DNA from: Rathayibacter sp. VKM Ac-2879
GTDB lineage: Bacteria; Actinomycetota; Actinomycetes; Actinomycetales; Microbacteriaceae
DNA length: 64,000 bases
Direction: 5' to 3'
NCBI RefSeq assembly: GCF_015351245.1
Contig: NZ_JADKSO010000002.1
Span: 796,401-860,400 of the forward strand
Shown here: piece after piece, positions 24,990 to 35,063 of the stretch
Layout of the letters: every line of letters begins with the position of its first letter
Numbering within the stretch: the first letter of the stretch is position 1
Made by a program: the position numbers and the translations under genes
The notes under the pieces: generated by a model
Told to the model about the DNA's origin: nothing
Database searches by the model: none
The model's input: the letters and a program-made list of their open reading frames with translations, nothing else

Positions 24990-26645
24990 ATGCTCACCCC
25001 TACCAACCGTCATCCGGCGCGCCATCGCGCGCAGCTCACTGCCTCCGACGTCTCTGTAATGAGGGGCACGATGTCTGTGCTCAAATGCGTCGACCTCGTC
25101 GTCACGCCATCCTCCCGAGTCGCGATCGTGGGAGAGAACGGGCGCGGAAAGTCCACCCTCCTGCACGTCCTTGCCGGCACCTTGCCGGCAGATAGCGGAA
25201 CTGTGCAACGCATTGGCACTCTTGGTCTCGCCGAACAGGAGATGGCCGCTGCCGACGATAGAACCGTTGGCCAGGCGGTTGCGGACTCAATCGCCGAACC
25301 GCTCGCGGCGTTGGCAAGATTCGACGCAGCCGCTCGGGCACTTGCCAACGGAATAGATGGAGCCGCAGAGGAGTACGGCGCCTCGTTAGAACTCGCCGAG
25401 GCCCTCGACGCATGGGATGCCGAGCGGCGCGTACAAATAGCGCTCGAAGCGCTCGATGCGGAGACCGACAAGACTAGGTTGCTCGCTGACCTATCTGTAG
25501 GGCAGAGGTATCGGGTCCGCTTGGCTTGCCTTTTGGGCGCGGACCATGACTTCCTCCTACTCGACGAGCCCACCAACCATATCGATCGCAGCGGACTGGA
25601 CTTCTTGACGGCGCAGCTCCGAAGTCGCAGCGGCGGTGTGGTCGTTGTCAGCCACGATCGAGCCCTGCTGTCCGACGTTGCGGACACCGTTGTCGACCTT
25701 GACCCGACACTGGATGATCGCCCGCGCATCTACGGCAGCGGCTACTCCGGATACAGGGAGGGGCGCCAAGCCGAACGCGTCCGGTGGGAGCAGGATTACG
25801 ACCGCCAGCAAGCCGAGCATGCCCGCCTGCAGGAGAGCCTTAGCGCAGCACAGAACAGGCTCGTGTCTGGATGGCGTCCGGAAAAAGGGACAAATAAGCA
25901 CGGCCGCGCAACCCGCGCCGGCGGGCTCGTGCAGAACGTGCACCGGCGCCAGGAAGTCCTCGAAGCTCACGCCATCACAGTCCCCGAACCACCGCAGCTC
26001 TTCCGGTTCCCCGACCTTCCGACAAGGACCGGGGCCGTCCTCATTGATGTTGACAACGTCAGTGTCGCAGGGCGGCTGACCGAGCCGGTTTCGTTTTCCC
26101 TCTCACACCGGGGCCGCCTCGTGGTGACCGGACCGAACGGCGTCGGCAAGTCGACGCTGCTCAGTATCGCCGCTGGCGATCTGAGTCCGGACACCGGAAC
26201 TGCCCGGTGTCCTCGTGGAACGCGGCTGGGCTACCTCCGCCAGGAAACCGCTCTGCCAGAGGACCGGAGGGTCAGTGAGCTATACGCCACGCACGTCGGC
26301 GAACTCATCACCGAAGGCATCATGGAATCCTCGGAAGCCATCGGCCTCTCACAACTCGGTCTCCTACGTCCGCGTGAGGCGGGCAAGCGCGTGGGAGAGC
26401 TGTCGATGGGGCAACAGCGCCGACTTGATCTGGCCCTCGTGCTCGCGACACGTCCCCACGTGTTGCTGCTGGATGAACCCACCAATCACCTCTCCATTGC
26501 GCTCGTTGATGAACTCACCGAGGCTCTCGGCGCAACTCAGGCGGCCGTTGTTCTCTCGACGCATGATCGGCAGCTTCTCCGTGACGTGGAGGATTGGCCG
26601 AGTCTTCAACTGACGGCATCGGTCGATCGCGAGGCACTCGTATGA
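24990..26645 (+). CDS. ABC-F ribosomal protection protein (macrolide/lincosamide type)
   Basis: A 551-residue soluble protein with two ABC cassettes and no membrane segments. Cassette 1 has [11 protein letters not shown] (Walker A), [12 protein letters not shown] (signature) and [12 protein letters not shown] (Walker B). Cassette 2 has [24 protein letters not shown] and [12 protein letters not shown]. The linker ([20 protein letters not shown] to [20 protein letters not shown]) resembles actinomycete self-resistance proteins such as OleB, TlrC and CarA. These act on the ribosome to dislodge antibiotics. ATG 24990 follows GAAGGA. It is translationally coupled to an MFS exporter (ATGA). Exact drug class cannot be read from the sequence. 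Confidence 0.9.
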   Translation: MLTPTNRHPARHRAQLTASDVSVMRGTMSVLKCVDLVVTPSSRVAIVGENGRGKSTLLHVLAGTLPADSGTVQRIGTLGLAEQEMAAADDRTVGQAVADSIAEPLAALARFDAAARALANGIDGAAEEYGASLELAEALDAWDAERRVQIALEALDAETDKTRLLADLSVGQRYRVRLACLLGADHDFLLLDEPTNHIDRSGLDFLTAQLRSRSGGVVVVSHDRALLSDVADTVVDLDPTLDDRPRIYGSGYSGYREGRQAERVRWEQDYDRQQAEHARLQESLSAAQNRLVSGWRPEKGTNKHGRATRAGGLVQNVHRRQEVLEAHAITVPEPPQLFRFPDLPTRTGAVLIDVDNVSVAGRLTEPVSFSLSHRGRLVVTGPNGVGKSTLLSIAAGDLSPDTGTARCPRGTRLGYLRQETALPEDRRVSELYATHVGELITEGIMESSEAIGLSQLGLLRPREAGKRVGELSMGQQRRLDLALVLATRPHVLLLDEPTNHLSIALVDELTEALGATQAAVVLSTHDRQLLRDVEDWPSLQLTASVDREALV

Positions 26646-27910
26646 GCGAGAAGAAGTTCGACCGGATGCGTGCCTTGCGGCCTCTGGCGACTCGGGACTA
26701 CCGACTTCTGTTCGCTGCGGTGGGCATCGAGGTTTTCGGAACGGGTATGTGGACGATCGTCATGGTCTTTCAAGTGCTCGCGCTTGATGACAGTCCTCTT
26801 GCGCTCTCCGCGGTCGCAACAGGCATGAGTCTCGGCCTGTTCGCGTTCTCGATTCTCGGCGGCGTGGTCGCAGATAGATTCTCCAAACGCCGAATCATCA
26901 TCACCGTTCAGGGGTGCACCGCCGTTGTCATGAGTGTGGTGGCGGTTCTAGCGCTCACCGGAACGATCGAGCTGTGGCATGTCGGCGTCGCCTCGTTCGC
27001 GATGGGCGCCGGAAGCGCGTTTTTCTACCCGGCGTACAGCGCGTACTTGCCAGAGGTACTTCCGGCAGAACAACTCCTTGCTGCGAATGGACTCGAGGGT
27101 GCACTACGCCCATCGATGGGTCAAGGGCTCGGCCCCGCTCTCGGGGGAATCGTCGTCGGTCTTTTCTTCCCGGCCATCGGGGCGGCAATCGTCGCGGGCT
27201 CGTACTTGGTTGCATTCGTCATCACTCTGTTCCTCAGCCACCGCGACGAACCACTTCGCGGCACATCGCCCGAGGAGCGTGCGAGCATCTGGGGAGACCT
27301 CCGTGCGGGAGTAAGTTACGTGTCGCGCACGCGCTGGCTGCTCTGGACACTGATTTTCGGTTCGTCACTCGCGCTCATCATCCAGGGTCCGATCGAGGTG
27401 CTCCTGCCCTTCCTTACCCGCGACCGATTCGAGGACGCCGAAGCGACTTTCGGATTCCTTCTCGCTGCATACGGGATCGGCGGGGCGGTCGGCTCGCTCG
27501 TCGTGTCGTCGCTGAAACTCCCGCGTCGCTACCTCACGTTCATGATCGTCTGCTGGGGCGGAGGCACGCTTCCTCTCATGGTTATCGGCGTCGCCAACAA
27601 CCTGATCCTGATGCTCGGAGCGCTGTTCATTGTCGGCGCAACGACGGGAGCCGGGGTCGTTGTCTGGGGGACGCTACTTCAGCGACTCGTGCCGCTCGAC
27701 ATGATCGGCCGGGTCGCGAGCCTCGACTTCTTCGTCTCGATCGCGTTCATGCCGGTCTCGATCGCGATAGCCGGTCCCCTTTCGCTCCTCGTACCCATCC
27801 CCACGATCTTCGTGATCGCAGGAGTCATCCCACCAGTTCTGGCGCTCATCGCGCTGATGGCTGGGCGCATGCGAGAAAGCGAGGTACGGAACGCCCTGGA
27901 CGCTCACTGA
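26642..27910 (+). CDS. MFS efflux transporter
   Basis: A 422-residue protein with about 12 hydrophobic segments, starting [20 protein letters not shown], whose ATG overlaps the ABC-F stop. The MFS loop motif appears as [16 protein letters not shown] between helices 2 and 3. It resembles Mef-type macrolide exporters and other DHA3-group transporters. An ABC-F gene coupled to an MFS exporter parallels the mef/msr pairs of Gram-positive bacteria, although the gene order is reversed here. The likely role is export of the same antibiotic against which the ABC-F protein protects (inference). Confidence 0.88.
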   Translation: MSEKKFDRMRALRPLATRDYRLLFAAVGIEVFGTGMWTIVMVFQVLALDDSPLALSAVATGMSLGLFAFSILGGVVADRFSKRRIIITVQGCTAVVMSVVAVLALTGTIELWHVGVASFAMGAGSAFFYPAYSAYLPEVLPAEQLLAANGLEGALRPSMGQGLGPALGGIVVGLFFPAIGAAIVAGSYLVAFVITLFLSHRDEPLRGTSPEERASIWGDLRAGVSYVSRTRWLLWTLIFGSSLALIIQGPIEVLLPFLTRDRFEDAEATFGFLLAAYGIGGAVGSLVVSSLKLPRRYLTFMIVCWGGGTLPLMVIGVANNLILMLGALFIVGATTGAGVVVWGTLLQRLVPLDMIGRVASLDFFVSIAFMPVSIAIAGPLSLLVPIPTIFVIAGVIPPVLALIALMAGRMRESEVRNALDAH

Positions 27911-27920
27911 ACAGCGATCG

Positions 27921-28847
27921 GTGTCTCACGAAACGACTCGGGAGGTCGGCTTCGAGCCGTTAGTGGCTCGAAGCCGAACAATCCATGCCCCCATCGCCCC
28001 CATCGCCTACGACTGCGTGAAGTTGATCTTTGTTCGCGATGGCTCCGCGATTCTGTTCAGCGAATTCGGCGAGAAACCAGTCAAGGTGGGCGATGTCGTG
28101 GCCCTCGCGGCAAATACTCTGTGCGGAAGCGACCCTGAGGGGTCGATCACCGTCACCACCCTGTACCTAGATCGCGACTACATCGTCGACCAAGTGTTCT
28201 GGCAACACGCCGCGCTGCTTGCGGACCGGCTCGACGCGCAGGATTTCACTGACGAGCTGTACTCCGAGCCCGCCCAGATTTTGCACCTTGGCGAGAACCG
28301 CGCAGGGATGCTCATGCCGTGGTTGGACGAGTTGGTGGCGCTCAGCATCGGCGGTGCCTCATCGGATCGGTTCTTCCGGATGCAAGCCCTGCTTTTCGCG
28401 GTGCTCGACGTGACCATTCCGTATGTGAAATCCACCTCGGTGCGCCGCACGTCCAGCCAGCGGAAGACCTCCCGCCGGCCCGGTCCCCCGTCGCTTCGTC
28501 AGTTCGCGCCGTTGCGCGCTGAAGCTCGGCAGGCGCTGGAATTGCTTCGCGACCGGCCCGACGAGCGGTGGACTCTTCAAGATCTCGCATCTGCCGTGCA
28601 CTTGTCGCCGTCGCAACTCGGACGTGTCTTCGTGGATGCCTACGGCAAGACGCCAATGACCTACCTATCGACAGTGCGCGCCGAGAACCTGGCGCGACTG
28701 CTACGGGAGACCGACGTACCTGTCGAAGCCGCGATGCGCCAGGTCGGCTGGCTAAGCCGAGGCCATGCCTCCCGAATCTTCCGGGAGGCCGTCGGAGTAA
28801 CACCGGTTCGATACCGGCAGCTCAGTCGGGACAAATTCAGAGAGTGA
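27921..28847 (+). CDS. AraC family transcriptional regulator
   Basis: A 308-residue protein starting at GTG 27921, 10 bp after the MFS gene. The N-terminal ~170 residues form a cupin-like sensing domain (VGDVVALAANTLCGSD). The C-terminal ~100 residues carry the AraC double helix-turn-helix: LQDLASAVHLSPSQLGRVFV, then AAMRQVGWLSRGHASRIFRE and VGVTPVRYR. It probably regulates the resistance cassette in front of it, although AraC proteins found on conjugative elements may also control transfer genes. The following 235 bp (28848-29082) hold a short CCTCCG/CGGAGG stem but no gene. Confidence 0.88.
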   Translation: MSHETTREVGFEPLVARSRTIHAPIAPIAYDCVKLIFVRDGSAILFSEFGEKPVKVGDVVALAANTLCGSDPEGSITVTTLYLDRDYIVDQVFWQHAALLADRLDAQDFTDELYSEPAQILHLGENRAGMLMPWLDELVALSIGGASSDRFFRMQALLFAVLDVTIPYVKSTSVRRTSSQRKTSRRPGPPSLRQFAPLRAEARQALELLRDRPDERWTLQDLASAVHLSPSQLGRVFVDAYGKTPMTYLSTVRAENLARLLRETDVPVEAAMRQVGWLSRGHASRIFREAVGVTPVRYRQLSRDKFRE

Positions 28848-29082
28848 GCAGCGATACACATCTGCGCATGTGAGGTACGAGTATCCGCATCTCACCCGCG
28901 CCTCCGCCCGGAGGTAGCCGCTCGACTGGTAGTCCAGATAAGACTCGTTGGGTTCACCGCCGCGCCCGACGGTCACATCGCTTGTTTCGCTGTCCGTCTC
29001 TCATTGCTGGTGGTCCCGGCGTACCTGATCGTCACCGAGCCCGATCGGCCCGGTGCTCAGGGTATCGGGAGGAGACCAGGCC

Positions 29083-30189
29083 ATGGCCAGAACGCGGGAG
29101 CAATCCCAGGAGGCGCGGGAGGCAAAGCTCGACGAGCTGCATGAGCGCCTGACCGGCGCTGTGGAACAGCTCGTCTCCGGTGATGACTGGGCTCGGGCGC
29201 TCGCGTTCGCGGCACGATTCCGGGCGCGATCGTTTTCCAACACGTTGCTAATCTGGGCGCAGCATGAGGCCGCCTACGAGGCAGGTCGCGTGCCCGACCC
29301 GATGCCGTCCTTTGTCGCGGGGTACCGGCAGTGGCAGGGGTTGGGCCGTCAGGTGGAGAAGGGCCAGCCGGGGTACATGATCTTCGCCCCGGTAACGGGA
29401 CGCTTCGCCTCTTCGAATCCCGCTGCCTCCGATTCATGGCGTCGGCTTGGGAAGGGCGAGCAGCCCCGGCCGGGCGAGGTCGTGCGGTCGAAGATGATCG
29501 CCGCCCGCCCTGCCTACGTGTGGGATGTCGCGCAGACGGCTGGGGACCCGATCCCGGAACCGCCCTCACCACGCCTGCTGGAAGGCGAGGCACCTGCCGG
29601 TCTATGGCGCGGACTGGCAGCCCTGGTAGAGGAGCGCGGGTTTGAGGTGCTGCGGGTCCCGCATGAGGGGATGATCCACGGTGCCAACGGGTTGACGGAC
29701 TACACCGCGAAGACGGTGGCGGTGCGGGAAGACATGGACCCGGCCGCGCAGGTGAAGACTCTCGCTCACGAACTCGGTCATGTGCTCATGCACGGCCCTG
29801 ATGCCGAGAACGCTCGCCAGCATCGTGGAATCGGGGAGGTCGAGGCAGAGTCGGTCGCGCTGATGATCGGCGCCGCCCACGGCATGGACACTTCTGGTTA
29901 CACGATTCCGTACGTGTCGACCTGGGCGGCCAGGGTCGACGGCAAGGAGCCGGTCGAGATCGTCAAGACCACCGGTGAGCGGGTTCGCAAGACCGCGATG
30001 GGAATCCTCAACCAGCTCGATACCACCCAGATCGGGGACGGCACTCCGCCGGGCTTGGACCGCGAGACACCGCAACGAACCCAGTCCGGTAGCGAACGGT
30101 CAGCGCCCGAACGCGCAGCGTTGCTACATGACGCTGGCGCGCGGGTCACGACCGTAGCGACCGCAACGGCGCGAGAGAGAGGCCTGTGA
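29083..30189 (+). CDS. ArdC-like antirestriction protein with metallopeptidase domain
   Basis: A 368-residue protein starting MARTREQSQEAREAKLDELH after GGGAGGAG. The N-terminal ArdC-type single-strand DNA-binding domain includes FSNTLLIWAQHEAAYEAGRV and WQGLGRQVEKGQPGYMIFAP. It is followed by an ImmA/IrrE-like zinc peptidase core, VKTLAHELGHVLMHG, with a distal glutamate in IGEVEAESVALM. ArdC proteins enter the recipient with transferred DNA and protect it from restriction. The C-terminal 60 residues are low-complexity. It leads a long overlapping plus-strand series of transfer and maintenance genes. Confidence 0.88.
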   Translation: MARTREQSQEAREAKLDELHERLTGAVEQLVSGDDWARALAFAARFRARSFSNTLLIWAQHEAAYEAGRVPDPMPSFVAGYRQWQGLGRQVEKGQPGYMIFAPVTGRFASSNPAASDSWRRLGKGEQPRPGEVVRSKMIAARPAYVWDVAQTAGDPIPEPPSPRLLEGEAPAGLWRGLAALVEERGFEVLRVPHEGMIHGANGLTDYTAKTVAVREDMDPAAQVKTLAHELGHVLMHGPDAENARQHRGIGEVEAESVALMIGAAHGMDTSGYTIPYVSTWAARVDGKEPVEIVKTTGERVRKTAMGILNQLDTTQIGDGTPPGLDRETPQRTQSGSERSAPERAALLHDAGARVTTVATATARERGL

Positions 30190-31133
30190 TGGTCTTCCCA
30201 GACGTGTTCGCCCGCGCGCTGACGCGAGCATCCGGCGCGCAGTCGTTGCCTGCTGCCGCCGAAGAGCTGGCCCGCGTGGGAGTACCGGTGTTCCCGTGCA
30301 TATCGGGCGGGAAGCGACCGCTGACCGAGCACGGCTTCCACGACGCCACTACCGATGCCGACCGAGTCGCCGCATGGTGGGGCCGGTCTCCTGGGGCGAA
30401 CATCGGCGTCCCGACCGGCGCACCCTCGGGAATGGTCGTAGTGGATGTCGATGTCCATGGCCCTGTCGATGGGTTTCGTGGTTTCTCGCGTGCCCATCGA
30501 GCGGGTTTGCTGGACGGGTGGCAGCTCCTGGTATCCACGCCGTCCGGTGGAATGCACGCCTACTACCAGTCCACGCCTGGTCAGGTGCAACGGTCCTGGC
30601 AGGCGGCGCGCGCGGGGATCGACTTCCGTGGTGACGGCGGATACATTGTCGTCCCGCCCTCACGGATGTCCATCGCCGGAGACGTTGTCGGTTATCGAGT
30701 GCGGCGGGTCGAGGCAGGAACGTCCTCGGTGCTCGACTCGGATCGGTTGCGGGATTTCCTCGACCCGCGTCCCACAGTTCGCGAGCCGATGAATACAGCT
30801 CAACGGCAAGGTGCGGATGTGTCGCGGTTGGCGGCGTGGGTCGCTGGACGCGCGGAGGGTGAGAGGAACCGCAGCCTGTTCTGGGCCGCGTGCCGGCTCG
30901 CGGAGAACGGCCTGCCAACCTCCGGTGCCCTCGACGCACTGGGCACTGCTGCTTCGGATGCGGGTTTGGGTGAACGGGAGATCATCGCGACCATCCGTTC
31001 TGCCTACCGTGCCGCTCATCCCGACAGGGACGCGGCCTCGGCCTCGGTGGGAGCCTTGGCACCTTCAGAGGCAGGCATCTGGTTTGCCGGAGATCCTGCT
31101 GCTGTGGGTCCGTCGAATATGCGGAGGCTGTGA
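30186..31133 (+). CDS. Bifunctional DNA primase/polymerase (prim-pol) domain protein
   Basis: A 315-residue protein with an archaeo-eukaryotic primase/polymerase domain in the first ~200 residues. PVFPCISGGKRPLTEHGFHD is the classic N-terminal signature, VVVDVDVH supplies the metal-binding D-x-D, and STPSGGMHAYY plus GIDFRGDGGYIVVPPS follow. The rest includes ERNRSLFWAACRLAENG, typical of the primase C-terminal region. It likely primes the complementary strand or supports episomal replication of the excised element. GTG 30186 or ATG 30189 can be the start; the gene overlaps ardC by 4 bp. Confidence 0.88.
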   Translation: MMVFPDVFARALTRASGAQSLPAAAEELARVGVPVFPCISGGKRPLTEHGFHDATTDADRVAAWWGRSPGANIGVPTGAPSGMVVVDVDVHGPVDGFRGFSRAHRAGLLDGWQLLVSTPSGGMHAYYQSTPGQVQRSWQAARAGIDFRGDGGYIVVPPSRMSIAGDVVGYRVRRVEAGTSSVLDSDRLRDFLDPRPTVREPMNTAQRQGADVSRLAAWVAGRAEGERNRSLFWAACRLAENGLPTSGALDALGTAASDAGLGEREIIATIRSAYRAAHPDRDAASASVGALAPSEAGIWFAGDPAAVGPSNMRRL

Positions 31134-31882
31134 TGTCCACCTCCGTTCTCGACAAGCAGGCGGGCCGGCGCTGGGTAGTAGTGACGGCTGTGGCCGGGAC
31201 AGTGTTCATCGCCGCCGGGGCGTTCTGGCTCAGCTTCACGGCGTTGGCGGATCTCGCCGCCCGGTCCGGAATCGGCGAAGAACAGGCTTGGGCTTGGCCG
31301 CTGATCGTGGACGGGATCATTGTTGTCGCTACGGTCGCCGTCGTCGCCCTGGCCGGACAGCGGTCAGCCTGGTACCCATGGGCTCTACTAGTCGGCGGGG
31401 CCACCGTGTCTGTGACCGCGAACGCGATCCACGCCGTCGTCGCCGCCGACGCCGATGTCCCAGGTGTGCTGGCCGCGAGTGTGGCGGCAGTCCCGCCGGT
31501 TGTGCTGCTGGCAATCACCCATCTGACCGTCATCCTCACCCGCCCCCTCCCCGCCGCTGGGGAGCCGTCACCCGTTGAGGAGACGCCGGAAGTCTCAGGC
31601 ACCACGACCGCGCAACGAAACCTTGTCGCACCGCCGCCGCGCATTGGGAGCACGCTCCTGAAACGGCCCTCCGCGGTCAAGGAAGCACCGCTCCGCGCGG
31701 CTGCTGCTGCGGGCGCGGATCGGCGCGACCATGCCCGGGAGCTCCATGGCCGGGGGTGGTCTAACAAGAAGATTGCCCGCGAGCTCCAGGTACATCCCTC
31801 GACCGTGGGCCGGTGGTTCGCCAGCGCGCACCTTCCCGACGACACCGAAGATGCTGACGTCGAGGAGGCAGAGAACTCATGA
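31130..31882 (+). CDS. DUF2637 membrane protein with C-terminal helix-turn-helix
   Basis: A 250-residue protein. Four hydrophobic helices in the first ~130 residues match DUF2637: AGAFWLSFTALADLAARSGI, then WPLIVDGIIVVATVAVVAL. The C-terminus holds a predicted helix-turn-helix, GRGWSNKKIARELQVHPSTV, ending VGRWF. DUF2637 proteins are common in actinobacterial plasmids and integrative elements next to primase and transfer genes, where they may be membrane-tethered regulators or partition factors. Function is not established. It overlaps both neighbours by 4 bp. Confidence 0.8.
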   Translation: MMSTSVLDKQAGRRWVVVTAVAGTVFIAAGAFWLSFTALADLAARSGIGEEQAWAWPLIVDGIIVVATVAVVALAGQRSAWYPWALLVGGATVSVTANAIHAVVAADADVPGVLAASVAAVPPVVLLAITHLTVILTRPLPAAGEPSPVEETPEVSGTTTAQRNLVAPPPRIGSTLLKRPSAVKEAPLRAAAAAGADRRDHARELHGRGWSNKKIARELQVHPSTVGRWFASAHLPDDTEDADVEEAENS

Positions 31883-32319
31883 GCAGCCATTCCGCCCAGC
31901 CACACGAGCGCGATCAACACGCGCCCGAGCCGGATACGGCCCCCGCCTCATCGGAGCGTGCCGACAGGACAGAGACCCCGGAGGCTGTGCAGGCCGCAAG
32001 AATCAGCCGCCCGGGCAGCGACACGTCGCCGACAGGAACGTCCGTCCGACGTGTGCGGGGTGTGGAGTGGGTGCGACCTACCGACTTGATGGCTCGTCAC
32101 GGTGCCGCGTTGGCGGGTCGGGGTATCGACTTCGAGGTCGAGCTGGCCCGCCGCACCCGCAACCTCCCGGCTCAGACCGCCCGTGCGGGCAGACGCCGGA
32201 TCAGCGACGCACAAACCGTCGAGGCCGAGCGGGCACGGCGTTTACCGCCGGTGTCGGACTTCGGGCGTTCGGGTGGGTCACAGTCGTGGGTGACGCGCTC
32301 GGAGATCGGGCTGAGGTGA
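31879..32319 (+). CDS. Hypothetical protein of conjugative elements
   Basis: A 146-residue protein overlapping the DUF2637 gene by 4 bp. It has a long polar N-terminus rich in E, P and S, then VEWVRPTDLMARHGAALAGR and an arginine-rich region. No membrane segment or catalytic motif is visible. Its tight overlap within the plus-strand series supports it being a real gene with a role in maintenance or transfer. I do not recognise a named family. Confidence 0.65.
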   Translation: MSSHSAQPHERDQHAPEPDTAPASSERADRTETPEAVQAARISRPGSDTSPTGTSVRRVRGVEWVRPTDLMARHGAALAGRGIDFEVELARRTRNLPAQTARAGRRRISDAQTVEAERARRLPPVSDFGRSGGSQSWVTRSEIGLR

Positions 32320-32410
32320 GCTGACGATGCGTACCCCCAGCATCGATACGTCGCCAACGACGTCTGCTGGGGATCGCGTGCGCACCTGTGTGTCAGGAGG
32401 TGCCCTGACC

Positions 32411-33301
32411 ATGACCGAGAACACGCACACGACCACCGAGCGCCCGACCGAGAGCGTCGAGGACTTCACAACCAGCGAAGGCCTACGGGTCCTGCTGCGC
32501 CGGCTCCACGACTCAGGGCCGGGCCGATGGCAACGCGACCCGATGGCAGCGGAGCTGATGGTGTTCGTGGCCGAGAAGTACGCGCCTTTGGCGCGCAAGC
32601 ACGGGTTGGACCGGTGGGAGGCCGCGTCCGCAGCGTTCGATGTGATGCGCACCCGGGCCGCCCGGACCGCGGTCGATCCGTGGGCGGTGGTCACTCATGC
32701 GGTACGGATCACCTGCATCTTCGAGGAACGTGCCCAAGGCTTGCTGTGCTCGGTGCATCAGGCACGACGCCCGCATGTGTCGGCGTTCCATGACCCGGAA
32801 CGGTTCAGCGACCGCGACAATCCCCTGATCGACTACGACCCCGCGTTCCACGTCACCGATCCAACGCTAACCGTCGACGGCAAGAGCCAAGATGAGGACG
32901 AGCCCTCGGCGGGAGCGTCCACCTCGGCGTCGGCGGCGGTCGAGGATGCCATCGCGTTCTTCACCCTGCTGGACTGGCCGCCGACGACCGCGCGAGCCGG
33001 GATCGAACACGTCTGCGGAGCACTGACCAGGGCTGGCACCCGCCAGGCCACCTACGAGGCGCTGCGACGCGACAAGCACGCCCGCGCCCAGCTCGACATC
33101 CCTCGCACCTCTTGGACTGCCCTATTGAAAGCGGTACTGGGCAATCCCCACCCTGCCTACGCCGCGACCGCTGCCGGGCGGGGCGTGCTGCTACGGCTGC
33201 TGATCGGCGAGCCCATCGCGGTGCTGCTGCGTGATGACGACCTCGTCCTCGCCGTCTCTCTCGCCGCACCTCGCGAACCTGGCGGGGGTGGGTCGCGGTG
33301 A
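32411..33301 (+). CDS. Hypothetical protein, helical, conserved context
   Basis: A 296-residue protein. ATG 32411 follows an AGGAGG at good spacing; the frame is open 28 codons further upstream without such a site. It contains DRWEAASAAFDVMRTRAART, then DPWAVVTHAVRITCIFEERA and PERFSDRDNPLIDYD. The C-terminal ~100 residues are helical. The first part faintly recalls sigma-factor-like helical regions, but I do not claim homology. It overlaps the ParB-like gene by 4 bp. Confidence 0.7.
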   Translation: MTENTHTTTERPTESVEDFTTSEGLRVLLRRLHDSGPGRWQRDPMAAELMVFVAEKYAPLARKHGLDRWEAASAAFDVMRTRAARTAVDPWAVVTHAVRITCIFEERAQGLLCSVHQARRPHVSAFHDPERFSDRDNPLIDYDPAFHVTDPTLTVDGKSQDEDEPSAGASTSASAAVEDAIAFFTLLDWPPTTARAGIEHVCGALTRAGTRQATYEALRRDKHARAQLDIPRTSWTALLKAVLGNPHPAYAATAAGRGVLLRLLIGEPIAVLLRDDDLVLAVSLAAPREPGGGGSR

Positions 33302-34311
33302 GCGCGCCATCGGGATTCATCGAGCTGGAGCGAACGGTCGCCTCGATCCGGGTCGGACGCCGGCACCGGACCGAACTGGGCGACATCGATGAACTCGCTG
33401 CGTCTATTGACCGCGACGGGCTCCTGCAACCCATCACGATCACCCCCGACGGGGTGCTGGTGTGCGGTGCACGTCGACTGGCGGCAATCACACGTCTCGG
33501 GTGGAAGAAAGTCAACGTGTGGGTCCGCTCCGGGATCTCCGACCGCCTCGGACATCTCCTGGCCGAGCAGGACGACAACGCACTGCACAAGCCACTGACG
33601 CAGACCGAGGCCGCCGCCCTCTACCGGGAACTGAAAACCCTGATGGCCGAAGACGCCGAACGGCGACAAGCAGCAACGATGTTCAGCAGTGACCACCAGC
33701 CGGGAGCTGACGGTGGTGGAAATTTTCCACCACCGTCACCCGGACCTCGCGGCAAAGCCCGCGAGCAGGCCGCGGCGATGATCCCGGGCGGGACTTCCTA
33801 CAAGACCCTCGACAAGATCGGCTACCTGGAGCACATCGCCGCCGATCCCGCCCAACCGACCGAACTCCGCGCACACGTCACCGCTGAGTTGGCACGCATC
33901 GATGCCGGCGCACCGGTGCATCCCATTTACGAATCCGTCCGCGCCACCGCGACCACCGTTCAAGGGCAGCGGGAGGCTGACCTGCACCAGCTCGCCTCCG
34001 ACGCGCTCGCCCGGGCCAAGAGCGGCAAGACGAAGAAGCGCGCGCCCCGCCCGATCCCGTCCTCCGATGGAGGTGGCGAGCCGGTGCAGTATCCGGTGCG
34101 GGCGTTCGTGCTCACCTGGGGCGAACTGGTCGACTGGTGGACTCACTACGACGCCGCTCAAGTCGCCGCCGAACTCAGCGACGAGCAGATCGAGTCCTTC
34201 CTGACCACAGTCGCCGGGACTGGCCGGTTCGCGGACGAGCTGCGTGCCGCCCACGACCGACAGACCGGCAGCGACCTCGCGCCCGTCCGCGGTCACCTGC
34301 GCGCCCTCTGA
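33298..34311 (+). CDS. ParB-like nuclease-domain protein
   Basis: A 337-residue protein with a ParB N-terminal CTP/nuclease-fold domain: VGRRHRTELGDIDELAASID, followed by GLLQPITITPDGVLVCGARR (the G-x-R-R box) and LGWKKVNVWV. A helical region follows (SYKTLDKIGYLEHIAADPAQ), which may be the DNA-binding part. No ParA partner lies beside it. On such elements these proteins serve partition, replication control or transcription regulation. Start GTG 33298 overlaps the preceding stop. Confidence 0.8.
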   Translation: MSAPSGFIELERTVASIRVGRRHRTELGDIDELAASIDRDGLLQPITITPDGVLVCGARRLAAITRLGWKKVNVWVRSGISDRLGHLLAEQDDNALHKPLTQTEAAALYRELKTLMAEDAERRQAATMFSSDHQPGADGGGNFPPPSPGPRGKAREQAAAMIPGGTSYKTLDKIGYLEHIAADPAQPTELRAHVTAELARIDAGAPVHPIYESVRATATTVQGQREADLHQLASDALARAKSGKTKKRAPRPIPSSDGGGEPVQYPVRAFVLTWGELVDWWTHYDAAQVAAELSDEQIESFLTTVAGTGRFADELRAAHDRQTGSDLAPVRGHLRAL

Positions 34312-34352
34312 CTACTCCGCGCCGCTGGGTTCCGGTAGTGCACCTACGGGGC

Positions 34353-35045
34353 ATGAAGACACCCGACCTCACTGACCCCCGTATCCGTCGCCGGTGGATC
34401 GCCGTGCTCGCCGCAGTCGCGGCGGTTCTCGTGCTGGCCGGTGTCGGCGTCCTCGGCCTCATCACCGGACCACCCACACCCGCCGGCACCGACAGCGGCG
34501 CGACCGGTCCTGGGCCAGTCGCCACGACACCTACCGTCTCGGCGCCGACTGCGACACCGCGCCTGCCCGTCGTAGCCGCGTCCGATGATCCGGAGACCTT
34601 CGCCCGCATCGTTGCGACCGCTCTGTTTGCCTGGGACACCGCGTCCGGAATCATGCCCCTGGACTACACCTCTGCTCTTCTTGCTGTCGGCGACCCCACT
34701 GGCGCCGAGCAAGCCGGGCTTGCCTCCGACATCGCCACCTACCTGCCCACCCGGGAGGCATGGGTCGAGCTGCGCCAGTACGCCACGACCCAGCACCTCA
34801 CCATCGATACCCAGTTCGTCCCCAAGGCCTGGGATACCGCCGTCGCACAGGCACATCCGGGACAGCTCGCTGCGGGAACAACTGCCTACACAATCGAGGG
34901 CACCCGCCACCGCACCGGCCTCTGGCACAACGAACCGGTCACCTCCGAACATCCGGTGACGTTCACGGTGTTCATCGTCTGCGGCCCGACCTACGACACC
35001 TGCCATCTCCTGCGGCTATCCCAGCTCGATAACCCCCTGCGATAA
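34353..35045 (+). CDS. VirB8/TcpC-like conjugation protein (bitopic)
   Basis: A 230-residue protein with a short cytoplasmic start (MKTPDLTDPRIRRRW), one membrane helix (IAVLAAVAAVLVLAGVGVLG), a proline/threonine-rich linker and an extracytoplasmic domain of about 150 residues. The outer domain begins DPETFARIVATALFAWDTAS, typical of NTF2-like VirB8/TcpC folds. Topology, size and position at the head of the secretion genes support a structural role in the transfer channel. The family assignment is by topology and context rather than a clear motif. Confidence 0.62.
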   Translation: MKTPDLTDPRIRRRWIAVLAAVAAVLVLAGVGVLGLITGPPTPAGTDSGATGPGPVATTPTVSAPTATPRLPVVAASDDPETFARIVATALFAWDTASGIMPLDYTSALLAVGDPTGAEQAGLASDIATYLPTREAWVELRQYATTQHLTIDTQFVPKAWDTAVAQAHPGQLAAGTTAYTIEGTRHRTGLWHNEPVTSEHPVTFTVFIVCGPTYDTCHLLRLSQLDNPLR

Positions 35046-35063
35046 GAACAGGAGGCCACTGTC

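Noticed and set aside
28848-29082. Possible small RNA or tRNA-like gene between araC and ardC
   Set aside because: Short stems such as CCTCCG/CGGAGG exist, but no cloverleaf or known RNA family can be folded by eye.
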